Numbered from the stretch's first letter, positions 1-9,524 are shown. The stretch: 64,000 nt of DNA from Hanstruepera flava (GCF_023634025.1 NZ_JALJCW010000001.1:186001-250000), one strand, 5' to 3'. Notes: generated from the sequence alone by a model not told the origin. Numbers and translations: made by a program.

Positions 1-1
1 T

Positions 2-1543
2 GCCATAGACATCGTACAATCTGCTGAATCTCCTTTAATTGTTGATGTCTTTTTACAATCTGAAAATTTGCCTTCAGAATTTAGGCGTCTGCAAACGGAA
101 ACTAAACAAATACTTGAAGAGTTTGCTGCTAAAAATAATCAGATTAACTTTCAGTTTATCAACCCCTTGGAAGACGATGCCATTCGCGAGCAGAACATCC
201 AACAGTTAATGAATCGTGGGTTAACACCTATGCAAGTTACGGTTCAAGAATCAGGAAAATCAAGTCAAGAAGTTATTTTTCCATGGGCATTGGCCAGTTA
301 TAATGGTGTAACGGTTAAAATTCCTTTGGTAAAAAATAAAATTGGTGCTGCCATTCAAGAATTAGCCACCAATTCCATTCAGCATTTGGAATATACGTTT
401 GCCGATGGCTTTAGCAAATTAATCAATCCAAAACGTAAAAAAATAGCTATTTTAAAAGGTAACGGGCAATTACAGGATGCGTACATTTTCGACTTTGTAA
501 AAAGCATTAAAGACTATTATTTTATTGCGCCATTTACATTAGATAGCGTGTCAAGCAATCCAATTAAAACCTTGATAGCGTTGCAGGATTACGATTTAAT
601 AATTTCTGCAAAACCAACCAAACCGTTTACCGAAGAAGAAAAGTACGTACTCGATCAGTACACTATGTCTGGTGGAAAGAGCCTTTGGTTAATGGATGCT
701 GTAGCCATGGAAAAGGACAGTTTATATAACGAAACGGGTACTGCTATAGCCACCCGCAGAGATTTAAGTTTAACCGATTTCTTTTTTAAGTATGGTGTGC
801 GTGTTAATCCAGTTTTGGTAAATGATTTATATTCGGCAAAAATCACATTAGCGACAGGAGAAGGTAGTCAGTCGCAGTTTCAGCAATTACCCTGGTTTTA
901 TTCGCCTTTGATAAACGCTTCAGTAAATCACCCTGTAGTAAACAACCTCAACCTAATTCGATTTGATTTTGCCAATCAGATCGATACATTAGAAAATGAC
1001 ATCACAAAAACCGTGCTGTTGGAAAGCTCTATTTTGAGTAAGTTAGACGGTACGCCTCGGGAAATAAGTCTAGACATGACAACCCAAGAACCGAAACCTG
1101 ATTTGTATACCAATGGCAATCAGAATTTAGCGGTATTGTTGGAAGGTAATTTTACATCTGTTTATAACAATAGAATTAAGCCCCTTAATTATAACAATGA
1201 CAAAACTATAAGCCCGCCAACCAAAATGTTAGTGATAGCAGATGGCGATGTCATAAAAAATGATCTAGGTAAAAATGGCCCTCAAGAATTAGGATTTGAT
1301 AGATGGACTGGTCAAACCTATGGTAATAAAGAATTTTTAGTTAATGCTGTAAATTATCTGTTGGATGAAAACGGACTTATAAACATTCGTACCAAAGAAG
1401 TTGCTGTAGCCTTTTTGGATGTTCAAAAAACAAGTAACGAAAAAACAAAATGGCAAATACTAAATATTTTAGCACCTCTAGCTGTTTTAGTGGTATTCGG
1501 GCTTATTTTTAATTTTATGCGACGAAAAAAGTATGCAAAATAA
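2..1543 (+). CDS. gldG: GldG, gliding-motility ABC transporter substrate-binding protein (5' truncated)
   Basis: The reading frame is open from base 2 without a start codon, so the gene enters from outside the window; the TTG at 68 is only an internal codon. The visible part (about 513 residues) resembles the GldG/ABC-type uncharacterized transport family: an extracytoplasmic alpha/beta region, then one C-terminal membrane segment (roughly IL-NILAPLAVLVVFGLIF) and a basic RRKK tail. GldG is known to work with GldA and GldF in gliding motility of Bacteroidota. The order gldG then dnaN is a common flavobacterial arrangement and supports the call. The N-terminal membrane anchor lies outside the window. 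Family assignment is by sequence recognition only. Confidence 0.88.
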   Translation, partial: AIDIVQSAESPLIVDVFLQSENLPSEFRRLQTETKQILEEFAAKNNQINFQFINPLEDDAIREQNIQQLMNRGLTPMQVTVQESGKSSQEVIFPWALASYNGVTVKIPLVKNKIGAAIQELATNSIQHLEYTFADGFSKLINPKRKKIAILKGNGQLQDAYIFDFVKSIKDYYFIAPFTLDSVSSNPIKTLIALQDYDLIISAKPTKPFTEEEKYVLDQYTMSGGKSLWLMDAVAMEKDSLYNETGTAIATRRDLSLTDFFFKYGVRVNPVLVNDLYSAKITLATGEGSQSQFQQLPWFYSPLINASVNHPVVNNLNLIRFDFANQIDTLENDITKTVLLESSILSKLDGTPREISLDMTTQEPKPDLYTNGNQNLAVLLEGNFTSVYNNRIKPLNYNNDKTISPPTKMLVIADGDVIKNDLGKNGPQELGFDRWTGQTYGNKEFLVNAVNYLLDENGLINIRTKEVAVAFLDVQKTSNEKTKWQILNILAPLAVLVVFGLIFNFMRRKKYAK

Positions 1544-1599
1544 AGGTGGTATTTAAAGTCTGTTCAAGGCTTGTTTTACCCTTTTATTTGTTAATAAGT

Positions 1600-1634
1600 T
1601 TGTTTCCAATATTAATAGCTTTAAGATATATTTG
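1600..1634 (+). promoter_or_regulatory. Candidate dnaN promoter
   Basis: TATATTTG at 1627-1634 matches the Bacteroidota -7 consensus TAnnTTTG exactly. A TTTG lies at 1599-1602, 24 nt upstream, slightly farther than the usual -33 spacing. The box is about 40 nt ahead of the dnaN start. Confidence 0.55.
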
Positions 1635-1673
1635 TAGTAGTATTCATTTGAACAAATAAAGTATTTTAAATAG

Positions 1674-2792
1674 ATGAAATTTATAGTATCGAGTACCTAT
1701 TTACTAAAACAATTACAAGTTCTGGGTGGTGTTATTAATAATTCAAATACCCTGCCTATTTTAGATAATTTCCTTTTTGAATTAAATAATACCGAATTAA
1801 CTATTTCGGCCAGTGATTTAGAAACTACAATGTCTGCCAAGTTAGACGTAGAAAGTGATAACAGTGGTAGTGTTGCTGTCCCAGCGCGTTTGCTACTTGA
1901 TACCTTAAAAACATTTCCAGAGCAACCTTTAACCTTTGTTGTTGAAGATAACAATACTGTTGAAATCAGTTCAAACCATGGTAAGTATGCATTGGCTTAT
2001 GCAGATGGTAACGAGTTCCCTAAAGCGGTAAGTTTAGAAAACGCAAGCTCAACCGTATTAAATGGTGATATTTTAGCTACAGCTATTAATAAAACTATTT
2101 TTGCTGCTGGTAACGACGATTTACGCCCAGTAATGAGTGGTGTATTCTTTCAGTTTTCAACTGAAGGCTTAACCTTTGTAGCTACCGATGCGCATAAGTT
2201 GGTAAAGTATTCTCGTGAAGATGTTAATGCTAATGAAGTAACAGAATTCATTATGCCCAAAAAACCTTTAAATCTTTTAAAAGGTATTTTAGCAGCAAGC
2301 GATGAAGATGTTACTATTGAATACAACGATTCCAATGCTAAATTCACCTTTGAAAACGTTGAGTTAATTTGCCGATTAATAGATGGCAAATACCCGAATT
2401 ACGAAGCCGTAATTCCGAAGGAAAATCCAAACAAGCTGACCATTAGTAGAACACAATTTTTAAATTCAGTGCGTCGTGTGAGCATATTTTCAAATAAAAC
2501 CACACATCAAATTCGTTTAAAAATTGCTGGAGCAGAATTGAATATCTCTGCAGAAGACATTGATTACAGTAATAAAGCCGAAGAGCGCTTAACTTGTGAT
2601 TATCAAGGTGATGATATGCAAATAGGGTTTAACTCACGTTTCTTGACCGAAATGTTGAACAACCTTACAAGTGATGATGTACAATTAGAAATGAGCTTAC
2701 CCAACAGAGCTGGCATTCTCACACCAGTTGACGGACTTGACGAAGGTGAACAAGTTACTATGTTGGTGATGCCTGTAATGTTGAATAATTAA
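1674..2792 (+). CDS. dnaN: DNA polymerase III subunit beta (sliding clamp)
   Basis: The 372-residue product has the usual length and three-domain layout of the beta clamp. It starts MKFIVSSTYLLKQL and ends in the conserved VMPVML region, where the C-terminal M-P-M/V hydrophobic segment contributes to clamp function. The clamp encircles DNA and tethers the replicative polymerase and other clamp-binding proteins. Here dnaN is separated from dnaA and follows gldG, as in many Flavobacteriia. It has its own -7 promoter box at 1627-1634 and a strong terminator at 2821-2847, so it is probably monocistronic. Confidence 0.97.
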   Translation: MKFIVSSTYLLKQLQVLGGVINNSNTLPILDNFLFELNNTELTISASDLETTMSAKLDVESDNSGSVAVPARLLLDTLKTFPEQPLTFVVEDNNTVEISSNHGKYALAYADGNEFPKAVSLENASSTVLNGDILATAINKTIFAAGNDDLRPVMSGVFFQFSTEGLTFVATDAHKLVKYSREDVNANEVTEFIMPKKPLNLLKGILAASDEDVTIEYNDSNAKFTFENVELICRLIDGKYPNYEAVIPKENPNKLTISRTQFLNSVRRVSIFSNKTTHQIRLKIAGAELNISAEDIDYSNKAEERLTCDYQGDDMQIGFNSRFLTEMLNNLTSDDVQLEMSLPNRAGILTPVDGLDEGEQVTMLVMPVMLNN

Positions 2793-2820
2793 TAATACAT
2801 TTCATTTCTTTTATAAAATA

Positions 2821-2847
2821 AAACGCCCACAAATTGTGGGCGTTTTT
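2821..2847. terminator. Bidirectional intrinsic terminator
   Basis: AACGCCCACA pairs with TGTGGGCGTT around a very short loop, followed by T5 on the plus strand and by TTTTATTTTATA on the minus strand. It sits between convergent dnaN and the efflux operon and can serve both. Confidence 0.9.
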
Positions 2848-2905
2848 GCATCAAAAGTTTTGGCATACTATGCCTCGCTATTAACTATTAAAAAAGAAAA
2901 AAGCA

Positions 2906-3115
2906 TTATGACGCCTCACAGTTACTCCCTTCGCGTCTAACACCCAATTTTATCAGAAAGGTTTCCATTAAGCACCATTTTGTAATAGCCGATTGCAATA
3001 AATTGGCACCTACAAAAATGGTAAACCAAAACCAATTCTCGTTTACATACATACCAAGTAGCACACTAATAATTACAAATGCGCCAGCTATGGCTCTTAT
3101 ATATCTATTTATCAT
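2906..3115 (-). CDS. DUF2892-type small inner-membrane protein
   Basis: This 69-residue protein starts MINRYIRAIAGAFVIIS and has two hydrophobic segments (about residues 8-24 and 29-45), then the CL-ET/F-L-KLG stretch typical of the DUF2892/YgaP-like transmembrane family. The function of the isolated domain is not established; related domains are fused to rhodanese in YgaP. It is the last gene of the minus-strand RND efflux operon, 12 nt after the PII-like gene, and is followed by the bidirectional terminator. The C-terminus carries an extra Cys (SNCEAS). Co-transcription with an efflux pump suggests a membrane or stress role, but that is inference. Confidence 0.75.
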   Translation of the reverse strand: MINRYIRAIAGAFVIISVLLGMYVNENWFWFTIFVGANLLQSAITKWCLMETFLIKLGVRREGSNCEAS

Positions 3116-3127
3116 AATATAAAATGT

Positions 3128-3433
3128 TTAAATATTTCGTTCTATAGGCAATACAACCGCTCTTATAGGATTGTTTGTTTCTAAATCATTATTATAATCT
3201 TGTATCAATTTAAAAAGATTGTCAATTTTATCATCAGTGGTAAACGAAAAGAACAAACTCGATTCGTTACCTCCTTTTTCGTTGGCAAACCAACTATTGG
3301 TTGTCAATAGTGTTGGCGCGCTTTTGTATCCATCAATTTCAGACTCACTGAAATTCTCAATACCTGATTTTTTAAACAGTTTTATTACATCGTTGTGAAA
3401 TGCTTCAACTGTAGTTACGATTACTAGCTTCAT
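3128..3433 (-). CDS. PII-like (DUF3240-like) small protein of the efflux operon
   Basis: Starting at the internal Met (MKLVIVTTVEAFHND, ATG at 3433) gives 101 residues and places the start one base after the stop of the RND pump; a longer start at 3457 would overlap the pump. The pattern (beta strand MKLVIV, helix ending KKSGI, strand with SE-DGYK, C-terminal PIRAVVLPIE) is that of a PII-like ferredoxin fold, similar to small proteins found next to metal RND pumps. The T-loop residues needed for classical PII uridylylation are not evident. It probably senses or tunes the pump, but no ligand can be read from the sequence. Confidence 0.55.
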   Translation of the reverse strand: MKLVIVTTVEAFHNDVIKLFKKSGIENFSESEIDGYKSAPTLLTTNSWFANEKGGNESSLFFSFTTDDKIDNLFKLIQDYNNDLETNNPIRAVVLPIERNI

Positions 3434-3434
3434 A

Positions 3435-6400
3435 TTAGTTGTGTTTTTTGTGTTCAATCATATAATACACTAATGGCACTACCAACAAGGTCAATACGGT
3501 ACTTACAATGGTGCCTCCCATTAAAGAGATTGCCAAGCCCTGGAAAATAGGGTCAAATAGGATCACAAATGCACCAATGACTACTGTCCCAGCTGTTAAC
3601 AAAATGGGCGTTGTTCTTACGGCTCCTGCTTCTATAGCTGCCTGTTTTAGTGGGATACCTTCATCTAAACGCAGATTGATAAAATCTATTAATAGTACCG
3701 AATTTCGCACCATAATACCTGCTAAAGCAATCATACCGATAAATGACGTTGCTGTAAAAAAGGCACCCATCAACCAGTGTCCCAATATGATACCTATTAA
3801 TGATAATGGAATGGCCACCATCATAACCACAGGCGCCTTAAAGTTCTGGAACCAACCAACGATTAAGATGTAAATCAAGATGATGGCACCTAAAAATGCT
3901 ATCCCTAGATCTCGAAAGACTTCTAAAGTAATCTGCCACTCACCATCCCATTTTACGGTATAATCATCTTCATATTCAGGTTGTCCTAAATACATTTCAT
4001 TAATTTCATAACCTTGTGGCAATTCAATGGCTTTTAATTTCTCCTCCATTCCTAAAATGGCATAAGCTGGGCTTTCTAATTCACCTGCCATATCAGCCAT
4101 AACATATACCACGCGTTTTTGATTTTTTCTATAAATGCTTTTGGCACTTGTTGTTTCCTTGATTTCAACCAAATCAGCTATCGGCATCATATTGCCCTGC
4201 TTGGATTTGATTTTTAATTGGGAAATATCCTGAATGGTTGATTTTTCCTTTTCATCAAGTGTTAATACTACACCTATCTGGTTAACGGCATCTTCATCAT
4301 ATAAATTGGTAATGGCTCTGTTTGACAAGGCCATATTCATGGTATAGGCAATTTGCTGTGGTGCTATACCATATAGCATGGCTTTTTCCTTGTCGATAAC
4401 AAAGGTGTATTCCTTCTGATCGGCTTCCACCATCCAATCAATATCCACAACATCTTCCGTATTATTCAAAATAGCTTGAACACTGTTGGCAATCTCCATT
4501 TGTTGCTCGTAGTCAGGTCCATAAACTTCAGCCACAATAGTTGACAATACTGGTGGTCCTGGCGGTACTTCGACCAGTTTCACATTGGCATGGTACTTTG
4601 AAGCAATTTTTTGGATGTCTGGTCGTAATAACTTGGCTATATCATGACTCTGTTCACTGCGATCCTCCTTGTCCAACAAATTGACTTGAATATCGGCCAT
4701 ATTACTACCGCCACGTAAATCGTAATGTCGCACCAATCCATTAAAAGTTATTGGTGCAGAAGTCCCAATATAATTTTGATAATTCACCACCTCTGGACGT
4801 GTTGCTAAGAATTGAGAAATTTCTTTGGTCACCACACCTGTGCGTTCCAATGTTGTACCTTCTGGCATATCAATGACTACCTGAAATTCATTCTTGTTAT
4901 CAAACGGTAACATTTTAACAGCTACGGATTTTGTAAAAAACATGGTCATGGTCCCCAACAATAAAACAAATGTCAACCCTAAAAACATCCAACGCTTTGT
5001 GCGGTTTTCAATAAGTGGTCTTTCAAACTTATTATAGAGTCTATAAATTAAGGTTTCTTCTATAGGTTTTTCTGCTTTCTCTACCGTTTGCTTTTTATCC
5101 TTTTCACGAAGGAAAATATACCCCAAATACGGTGTTATGGTTAAAGCCACAAACAAAGACAGAATCATCGCTATAGATGCGCCTATTGGCATGGGAGCCA
5201 TATAAGGACCCATTAAACCAGAAACAAAAGCCATAGGCAATACAGATGCAATGACCGTAAAAGTGGCTAGAATGGTTGGGTTACCAACTTCATTTATAGC
5301 GTATAATGCGGCTTGTTTAAATGGCAGGCGCTTCATTTTAAAATGCCTGTGCATATTTTCGGCTATGATGATGGAGTCATCAACAACGATACCTGTAACA
5401 AATACCAAAGCAAATAAGGTGATTCTGTTTAAGGTGTAATCCAGCATATAATAGCTTAATAAGGTTAAAGCAAAAGTTATTGGTACTGATAAAAACACTA
5501 CCAACCCACCGCGCCAACCCATAGCTAACATCACTACAAATGTTACAGCAACAATGGAACCAATAAGATGCAATAACAGTTCTGATACTTTATGAGAAGC
5601 TGTTTCACCATAATTTCTTGTGATTTCCACGTGGACATCATCAGGTATGAGATTTTTACGTAAGTGCTCCACCTTGTCAATAATCACATCTGCTATTTTC
5701 ATGGCATCAGCACCTTTACGTTTGGCAACAGATAAGGTAACGGCAGGATATTCTGATTGAAATTGATTGGCTTTTTCACTACCTTTTCCAAATCCTAAAC
5801 TCACGTAATTTTGAGGTACTTCGGGACCGTCTATAATAGTGGCAACCTGCTTTAAGTAAATGGGTTGATTTTGTTGGACGCCAACAACTAAATTTTCAAC
5901 ATCGGCTACTGTTTCGAGAAACTTCCCCGTATTCACTAAAAACTCGTTATCATTTTTATTGAAACTTCCTGAATTCAATTGGGCATTGTTTGCCTTGATC
6001 ATTTCAGAAACCGACAAAAAGTCTAATCCACTTGCCGCCAGTTTATCTTTGTCCAATACCACACGTAATTGTCTATCACGGCCACCTATTTTATGGGTAA
6101 TGGCTACATCATTGACTTTTTTGATTTCTGCTTCCAGTTCTTGAGCCATTTGGCTCAATTGGTAATCATCATAATTTTCACTCCATAAGGTCAACCCTAA
6201 CATAGGTACATCATCAATGGCACGTGTTTTAACCAACGGAAAGGTTACACCTTGTGGCATTTGATCCATGTGCTTGTTGATTTCGTTATAAAGCTTCACA
6301 AAGGAACGCTCGATATCCTCACCCACATAAAACTGAACAATGACCATACCTTGTTCTTTCATGGATGTAGAATACACATACTCCACCCCTTTGATGTTGG

Positions 6401-6629
6401 ATATTAATTTTTCCAGCGGTTTGATAACCCGCGATTCGACTTCAGTTGGACTTGCTCCTGGATAACCTACAAAAATATCGGCCATAGGCACATCAATTTG
6501 AGGCTCTTCCTCTCGCGGAATCAAGAACGAACTGTACACCCCAATAACCATAAAGACGATCATGAGAAGAACAGTAAGTTTTGACTGTATAAATATTTTG
6601 GCAATTTTGCCAGCGATACCTTCTTTCAT
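3435..6629 (-). CDS. RND efflux transporter permease subunit
   Basis: The 1064-residue product has the AcrB/ACR_tran architecture: one N-terminal membrane helix, large periplasmic porter loops, and a duplicated set of six helices in each half. The fourth helix carries the proton-relay acidic pair in TGIVVDDSII. The porter-domain stretch PPGPPVLSTIVAEVYG and the C-terminal half are intact. It is the inner-membrane pump of a tripartite system with the adaptor (6645-7721) and TolC protein (7744-9051) encoded just upstream. The pair of aspartates and overall length fit a broad hydrophobe/amphiphile or AcrB-like group rather than the Cus/Czc group, but the substrate is unknown. Confidence 0.93.
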   Translation of the reverse strand: MKEGIAGKIAKIFIQSKLTVLLMIVFMVIGVYSSFLIPREEEPQIDVPMADIFVGYPGASPTEVESRVIKPLEKLISNIKGVEYVYSTSMKEQGMVIVQFYVGEDIERSFVKLYNEINKHMDQMPQGVTFPLVKTRAIDDVPMLGLTLWSENYDDYQLSQMAQELEAEIKKVNDVAITHKIGGRDRQLRVVLDKDKLAASGLDFLSVSEMIKANNAQLNSGSFNKNDNEFLVNTGKFLETVADVENLVVGVQQNQPIYLKQVATIIDGPEVPQNYVSLGFGKGSEKANQFQSEYPAVTLSVAKRKGADAMKIADVIIDKVEHLRKNLIPDDVHVEITRNYGETASHKVSELLLHLIGSIVAVTFVVMLAMGWRGGLVVFLSVPITFALTLLSYYMLDYTLNRITLFALVFVTGIVVDDSIIIAENMHRHFKMKRLPFKQAALYAINEVGNPTILATFTVIASVLPMAFVSGLMGPYMAPMPIGASIAMILSLFVALTITPYLGYIFLREKDKKQTVEKAEKPIEETLIYRLYNKFERPLIENRTKRWMFLGLTFVLLLGTMTMFFTKSVAVKMLPFDNKNEFQVVIDMPEGTTLERTGVVTKEISQFLATRPEVVNYQNYIGTSAPITFNGLVRHYDLRGGSNMADIQVNLLDKEDRSEQSHDIAKLLRPDIQKIASKYHANVKLVEVPPGPPVLSTIVAEVYGPDYEQQMEIANSVQAILNNTEDVVDIDWMVEADQKEYTFVIDKEKAMLYGIAPQQIAYTMNMALSNRAITNLYDEDAVNQIGVVLTLDEKEKSTIQDISQLKIKSKQGNMMPIADLVEIKETTSAKSIYRKNQKRVVYVMADMAGELESPAYAILGMEEKLKAIELPQGYEINEMYLGQPEYEDDYTVKWDGEWQITLEVFRDLGIAFLGAIILIYILIVGWFQNFKAPVVMMVAIPLSLIGIILGHWLMGAFFTATSFIGMIALAGIMVRNSVLLIDFINLRLDEGIPLKQAAIEAGAVRTTPILLTAGTVVIGAFVILFDPIFQGLAISLMGGTIVSTVLTLLVVPLVYYMIEHKKHN

Positions 6630-6644
6630 CTGATTAATATTTTA

Positions 6645-7721
6645 TTATTGGATTGTGACTTTTGCACCATTGTACAATTTACCTTCAGCTGAAACGATAT
6701 AGGACTCATCTGCAGACAAACCTGACAATACCTCAACCTGATTACCATACTCCCTACCCAATCGCAACCATCTTAAAATGGCTGTATTAGTTGGACTAAC
6801 TGAATAAACGCCTGTTAATTGACCGTTATAAACCAATGCTTCTTTAGGTACTAATACCATGGCATTATCGGTTTGTTTTTCTACTGGGAATTGAACCGTA
6901 ACAAACATGCCAGACAATATATCGGCATCTGTTTTATCTAAAGTAATCTTAACTAAATACTGACCTCCAGTATGTTTGGAAGACGTACTGATCTCAGAAA
7001 CTTTACCCGAATGCGTCTTGTTTATTGATTTTACCAAAACCGCCACTTCTGTGTTAGCTTTAATTTTAGAGATTTCCGTTTCAGGAACCATAGCCATCAC
7101 TTCAAAGTTACCTGGAGCCTCAACAGTTATTAAAGGCATTCCTGGATTAGCCATATCACCAGTTTCAATCATTTTACTGGTTACAACACCTGCAAAGGGT
7201 GCTGTAATATTACTATAAGCAAATTGTGCATTAACTTCGTTTCGCATTTGTTTTGCAGCCTCTAAACGGGCTTTAGTCATTTCAAAACGCGCTTTCATGT
7301 CATCCAATTCTTTCTGGGTTGCACTGCTTTCTGAAAATAGGTTTTTAAATCGGTTGTAATCTTTTTCAGCATTGGTAAAGGCTGCTCGAGCCTCCGTAAT
7401 ACTCGCCTCTATCTGTGCTTTTTTAGCTTGTAGATCGGCATTATTGATAACTACCAATAATTGTCCTTTTTTAACAGAATCACCAACACTCACAGGTACT
7501 TGGGTTACATAACCCATCATACGGGTGCTTAAATCAGCACTGTTAACCGACTGGATTTTTCCACTAACCGCCAAAAAGGGATAGTTGCTATTGGATGCCA
7601 CCTCACTTACCTTTACTTGAATGGCCGAAGCATTATCTGAAGGGGTTGTTTTTTTATCTTCAGAACAGCTAAAAATCAATAGTGATAGGACAAATAAGGT
7701 GATTGTATATATAAATTTCAT
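6645..7721 (-). CDS. RND efflux periplasmic adaptor subunit (lipoprotein)
   Basis: This 358-residue membrane-fusion protein has a lipoprotein signal with the lipobox cysteine at residue 19 (LLIFSCSED). A barrel-sandwich/lipoyl half (GYVTQVPVSVGDSVKKGQLL), a coiled-coil hairpin of about 70 residues rich in Ala, Lys and Glu, the second lipoyl half (ITAPFAGVVTSKMIETGD) and a beta-barrel domain follow in the usual order. It links the inner-membrane pump to TolC. It lies 15 nt upstream of the pump gene and 22 nt after the TolC gene, consistent with one operon. Confidence 0.92.
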   Translation of the reverse strand: MKFIYTITLFVLSLLIFSCSEDKKTTPSDNASAIQVKVSEVASNSNYPFLAVSGKIQSVNSADLSTRMMGYVTQVPVSVGDSVKKGQLLVVINNADLQAKKAQIEASITEARAAFTNAEKDYNRFKNLFSESSATQKELDDMKARFEMTKARLEAAKQMRNEVNAQFAYSNITAPFAGVVTSKMIETGDMANPGMPLITVEAPGNFEVMAMVPETEISKIKANTEVAVLVKSINKTHSGKVSEISTSSKHTGGQYLVKITLDKTDADILSGMFVTVQFPVEKQTDNAMVLVPKEALVYNGQLTGVYSVSPTNTAILRWLRLGREYGNQVEVLSGLSADESYIVSAEGKLYNGAKVTIQ

Positions 7722-7743
7722 GATTTTATATTTAATTAGATTC

Positions 7744-9051
7744 TTACTTTGTTAAAAACTGCACATACGCCAGTGCATAATTGTATTCGTATATAGTTTG
7801 ATAATATTCCAATTGTTTTTGAGCATATTGTGTATCTGCCAGTAGTAAATCGGTTGTTTTTTCCAACCCCTCTTCAAATCGGTTTTTACGAATTCGGAGC
7901 GATTCTTTGGATTGTTCTAAAGCCAAAGTGGTTAATTCTAATTTATTTTGAGCATCTTGTAGCAAACGCTTGGCCTTGTTAAGCTCCAATTGACTTTGCG
8001 ATACGTATTGTTGGTACTTCAATTTGGATTGCTCAAATTCCGAGCGGCTTTTCTGTGCCTTACCAAAACGTTTGGTGCCTTGTAAAATATCCCAGCTTAA
8101 TTGAGCGCCAACTATGTAACCATTAGCATTGCCTTGAAAGATTTGGTCATCATACAACTCGTAACTTCCAAAAGCATTCAATCGTGGTAAAAAGGTCATC
8201 TTATCTGCTTTATACATAGTCTCATAAGTATTTGTTGCCAAAGACATGGCTTTTATATCTGCACGATCTTCAGACACCTGCAATAGAAGATTGTTCTGCG
8301 GAATAACGACCTGCAAACTGTCTGTTGGCTGATAAATAGCCTCCTGGTTTTCATTCATCAAAAAAGACAAATAGTTGGATGCATTTACCACATTGCTTCG
8401 CGCCATTTGCAACTGATTTTTGACTTCGGTCACACGAACAGAAACCGCTAAAACATCTGACTTTTGAAGATAGCCTTGATTAAAGCTGTTTTTAGCTAAT
8501 CTTTCATTGGCTTCGGCTGTTAAAAGAGCCTGCTCCAAAACAGCTACACCTTTATAGGCCAATTGCAATTGCATATAGGCTTGCTCTACCTCCAATTCCA
8601 AATAATCTTTGGTACGCTCTGTTTGTAAAGCTGTTGCTTCCATTTTGTTTTTGGCCGCTTTACGTTGGTAAAAACCATCTACGTTTATTAAAGGCTGTTG
8701 AATTTCAAACTTGGTTGCAAAGTTTTGGGTTGGTTCAGGGTCGTTTAACAAGGCTGGATTAAAATCGGCAGCCGTTAAAATTCCCTGATTCAATTTAGAA
8801 CCAAAGGCCATTAATGGATTGGTAGTGCTAACACCTGTATGCGATGCCGTAATGTTAGGCAAAAACACGGCATTGGTTTGCTTAAAATCGGCTTTTGAAG
8901 CGTCAAACTGCGCTTCAGAAATTTGCAAACTGTAATTGGATTTCAAAACCTTATCCAAAACTTCTGCTTTCCTTAAAGGAATGCGTTCTTGAGCTTGGGA
9001 AAACCCAATAAAGGTTAAAATAAATATTAAATTATATGTGAGTTGTTTCAT
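7744..9051 (-). CDS. TolC-family outer-membrane efflux protein
   Basis: The product has 435 residues with a cleavable signal peptide (MKQLTYNLIFILTFIGFSQA). It shows the duplicated TolC/OEP repeat of long amphipathic helices, including A-KNSFNQGYLQKSDVL in the first half and RIRKNRFEEGLEKTTDLL in the second, the typical helix-turn segments preceding the outer-membrane strands. It is the first gene of the efflux operon and forms the exit duct. A candidate -7 box (TATTTTTG, minus strand 9081-9074) and a 22-nt imperfect palindrome (9100-9121) lie directly upstream. Confidence 0.92.
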   Translation of the reverse strand: MKQLTYNLIFILTFIGFSQAQERIPLRKAEVLDKVLKSNYSLQISEAQFDASKADFKQTNAVFLPNITASHTGVSTTNPLMAFGSKLNQGILTAADFNPALLNDPEPTQNFATKFEIQQPLINVDGFYQRKAAKNKMEATALQTERTKDYLELEVEQAYMQLQLAYKGVAVLEQALLTAEANERLAKNSFNQGYLQKSDVLAVSVRVTEVKNQLQMARSNVVNASNYLSFLMNENQEAIYQPTDSLQVVIPQNNLLLQVSEDRADIKAMSLATNTYETMYKADKMTFLPRLNAFGSYELYDDQIFQGNANGYIVGAQLSWDILQGTKRFGKAQKSRSEFEQSKLKYQQYVSQSQLELNKAKRLLQDAQNKLELTTLALEQSKESLRIRKNRFEEGLEKTTDLLLADTQYAQKQLEYYQTIYEYNYALAYVQFLTK

Positions 9052-9073
9052 AATGTATTGTCATTTTACAGAG

Positions 9074-9121
9074 CAAAAATACATTGGGAAACCAGGGTAG
9101 TCAGTAACAAAGGTTACCGAC
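9074..9121 (-). promoter_or_regulatory. Promoter and candidate operator of the efflux operon
   Basis: On the minus strand TATTTTTG (9081-9074) fits TAnnTTTG. Just upstream, GTCAGTAAC and GTTACCGAC (9100-9108 and 9113-9121) form a palindrome around AAAG with a single mismatched pair. Its position next to the -7 box suggests a repressor or activator site for the efflux genes; no regulator gene is adjacent. Confidence 0.55.
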
Positions 9122-9136
9122 AAAAGCCCTAAAATA

Positions 9137-9166
9137 AAAAGCGCCCACCAAATGGTGAGCACTTTT
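9137..9166 (-). terminator. Intrinsic terminator of the DUF4870 gene
   Basis: A 14-bp stem with a 2-nt loop. On the plus strand it has two mismatches, but on the minus strand both become G-U pairs and the stem is uninterrupted, followed by a run ending in TTTTTATTTT. This orientation matches the upstream minus-strand gene at 9186-9524. Confidence 0.8.
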
Positions 9167-9185
9167 CTTGCCTTGAATACTTTAA

Positions 9186-9524
9186 CTAACTAACAAAATT
9201 AATAGACAAGGGATATTTTGGTATTTCACCATTACTGGTTTTTATGGCATTGACAATTGGAAATATAAACGCTATAAGTCCTATTACTATAAGTCCTATA
9301 AAACCTAAACCTAATAACAGTATAGCTGGAACACACAGAATGGAATAGATAATAATACTTAATTGAAAGTTTAGAATATTCTTACCATGCTCATCCATTT
9401 TATACACCTTATCTTTTTGCGTAACCCAAATAAGCAATGGAACTATCAGTCCGCCAAAACCGGTAAAACAGGTAAGTAATTGGCATAAATGTGTTATAAC
9501 TAAAAGTTGATTGTCTTCTCTCAT
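9186..9524 (-). CDS. DUF4870 domain membrane protein
   Basis: This 112-residue protein shows the DUF4870 pattern: an N-terminal helix (LLVITHLCQLLTCFTGFGG), a short helix PLLIWVTQK, the conserved soluble motif MDEHGKNILNFQLS, then two further membrane helices (IIYSILCVPAILLLGLGFIGL and LIAFIFPIVNAI). Total four hydrophobic segments. The molecular function of DUF4870 proteins is not established. It stands alone with its own terminator and is not clearly linked to the neighbouring efflux or glucan genes. Confidence 0.85.
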   Translation of the reverse strand: MREDNQLLVITHLCQLLTCFTGFGGLIVPLLIWVTQKDKVYKMDEHGKNILNFQLSIIIYSILCVPAILLLGLGFIGLIVIGLIAFIFPIVNAIKTSNGEIPKYPLSINFVS

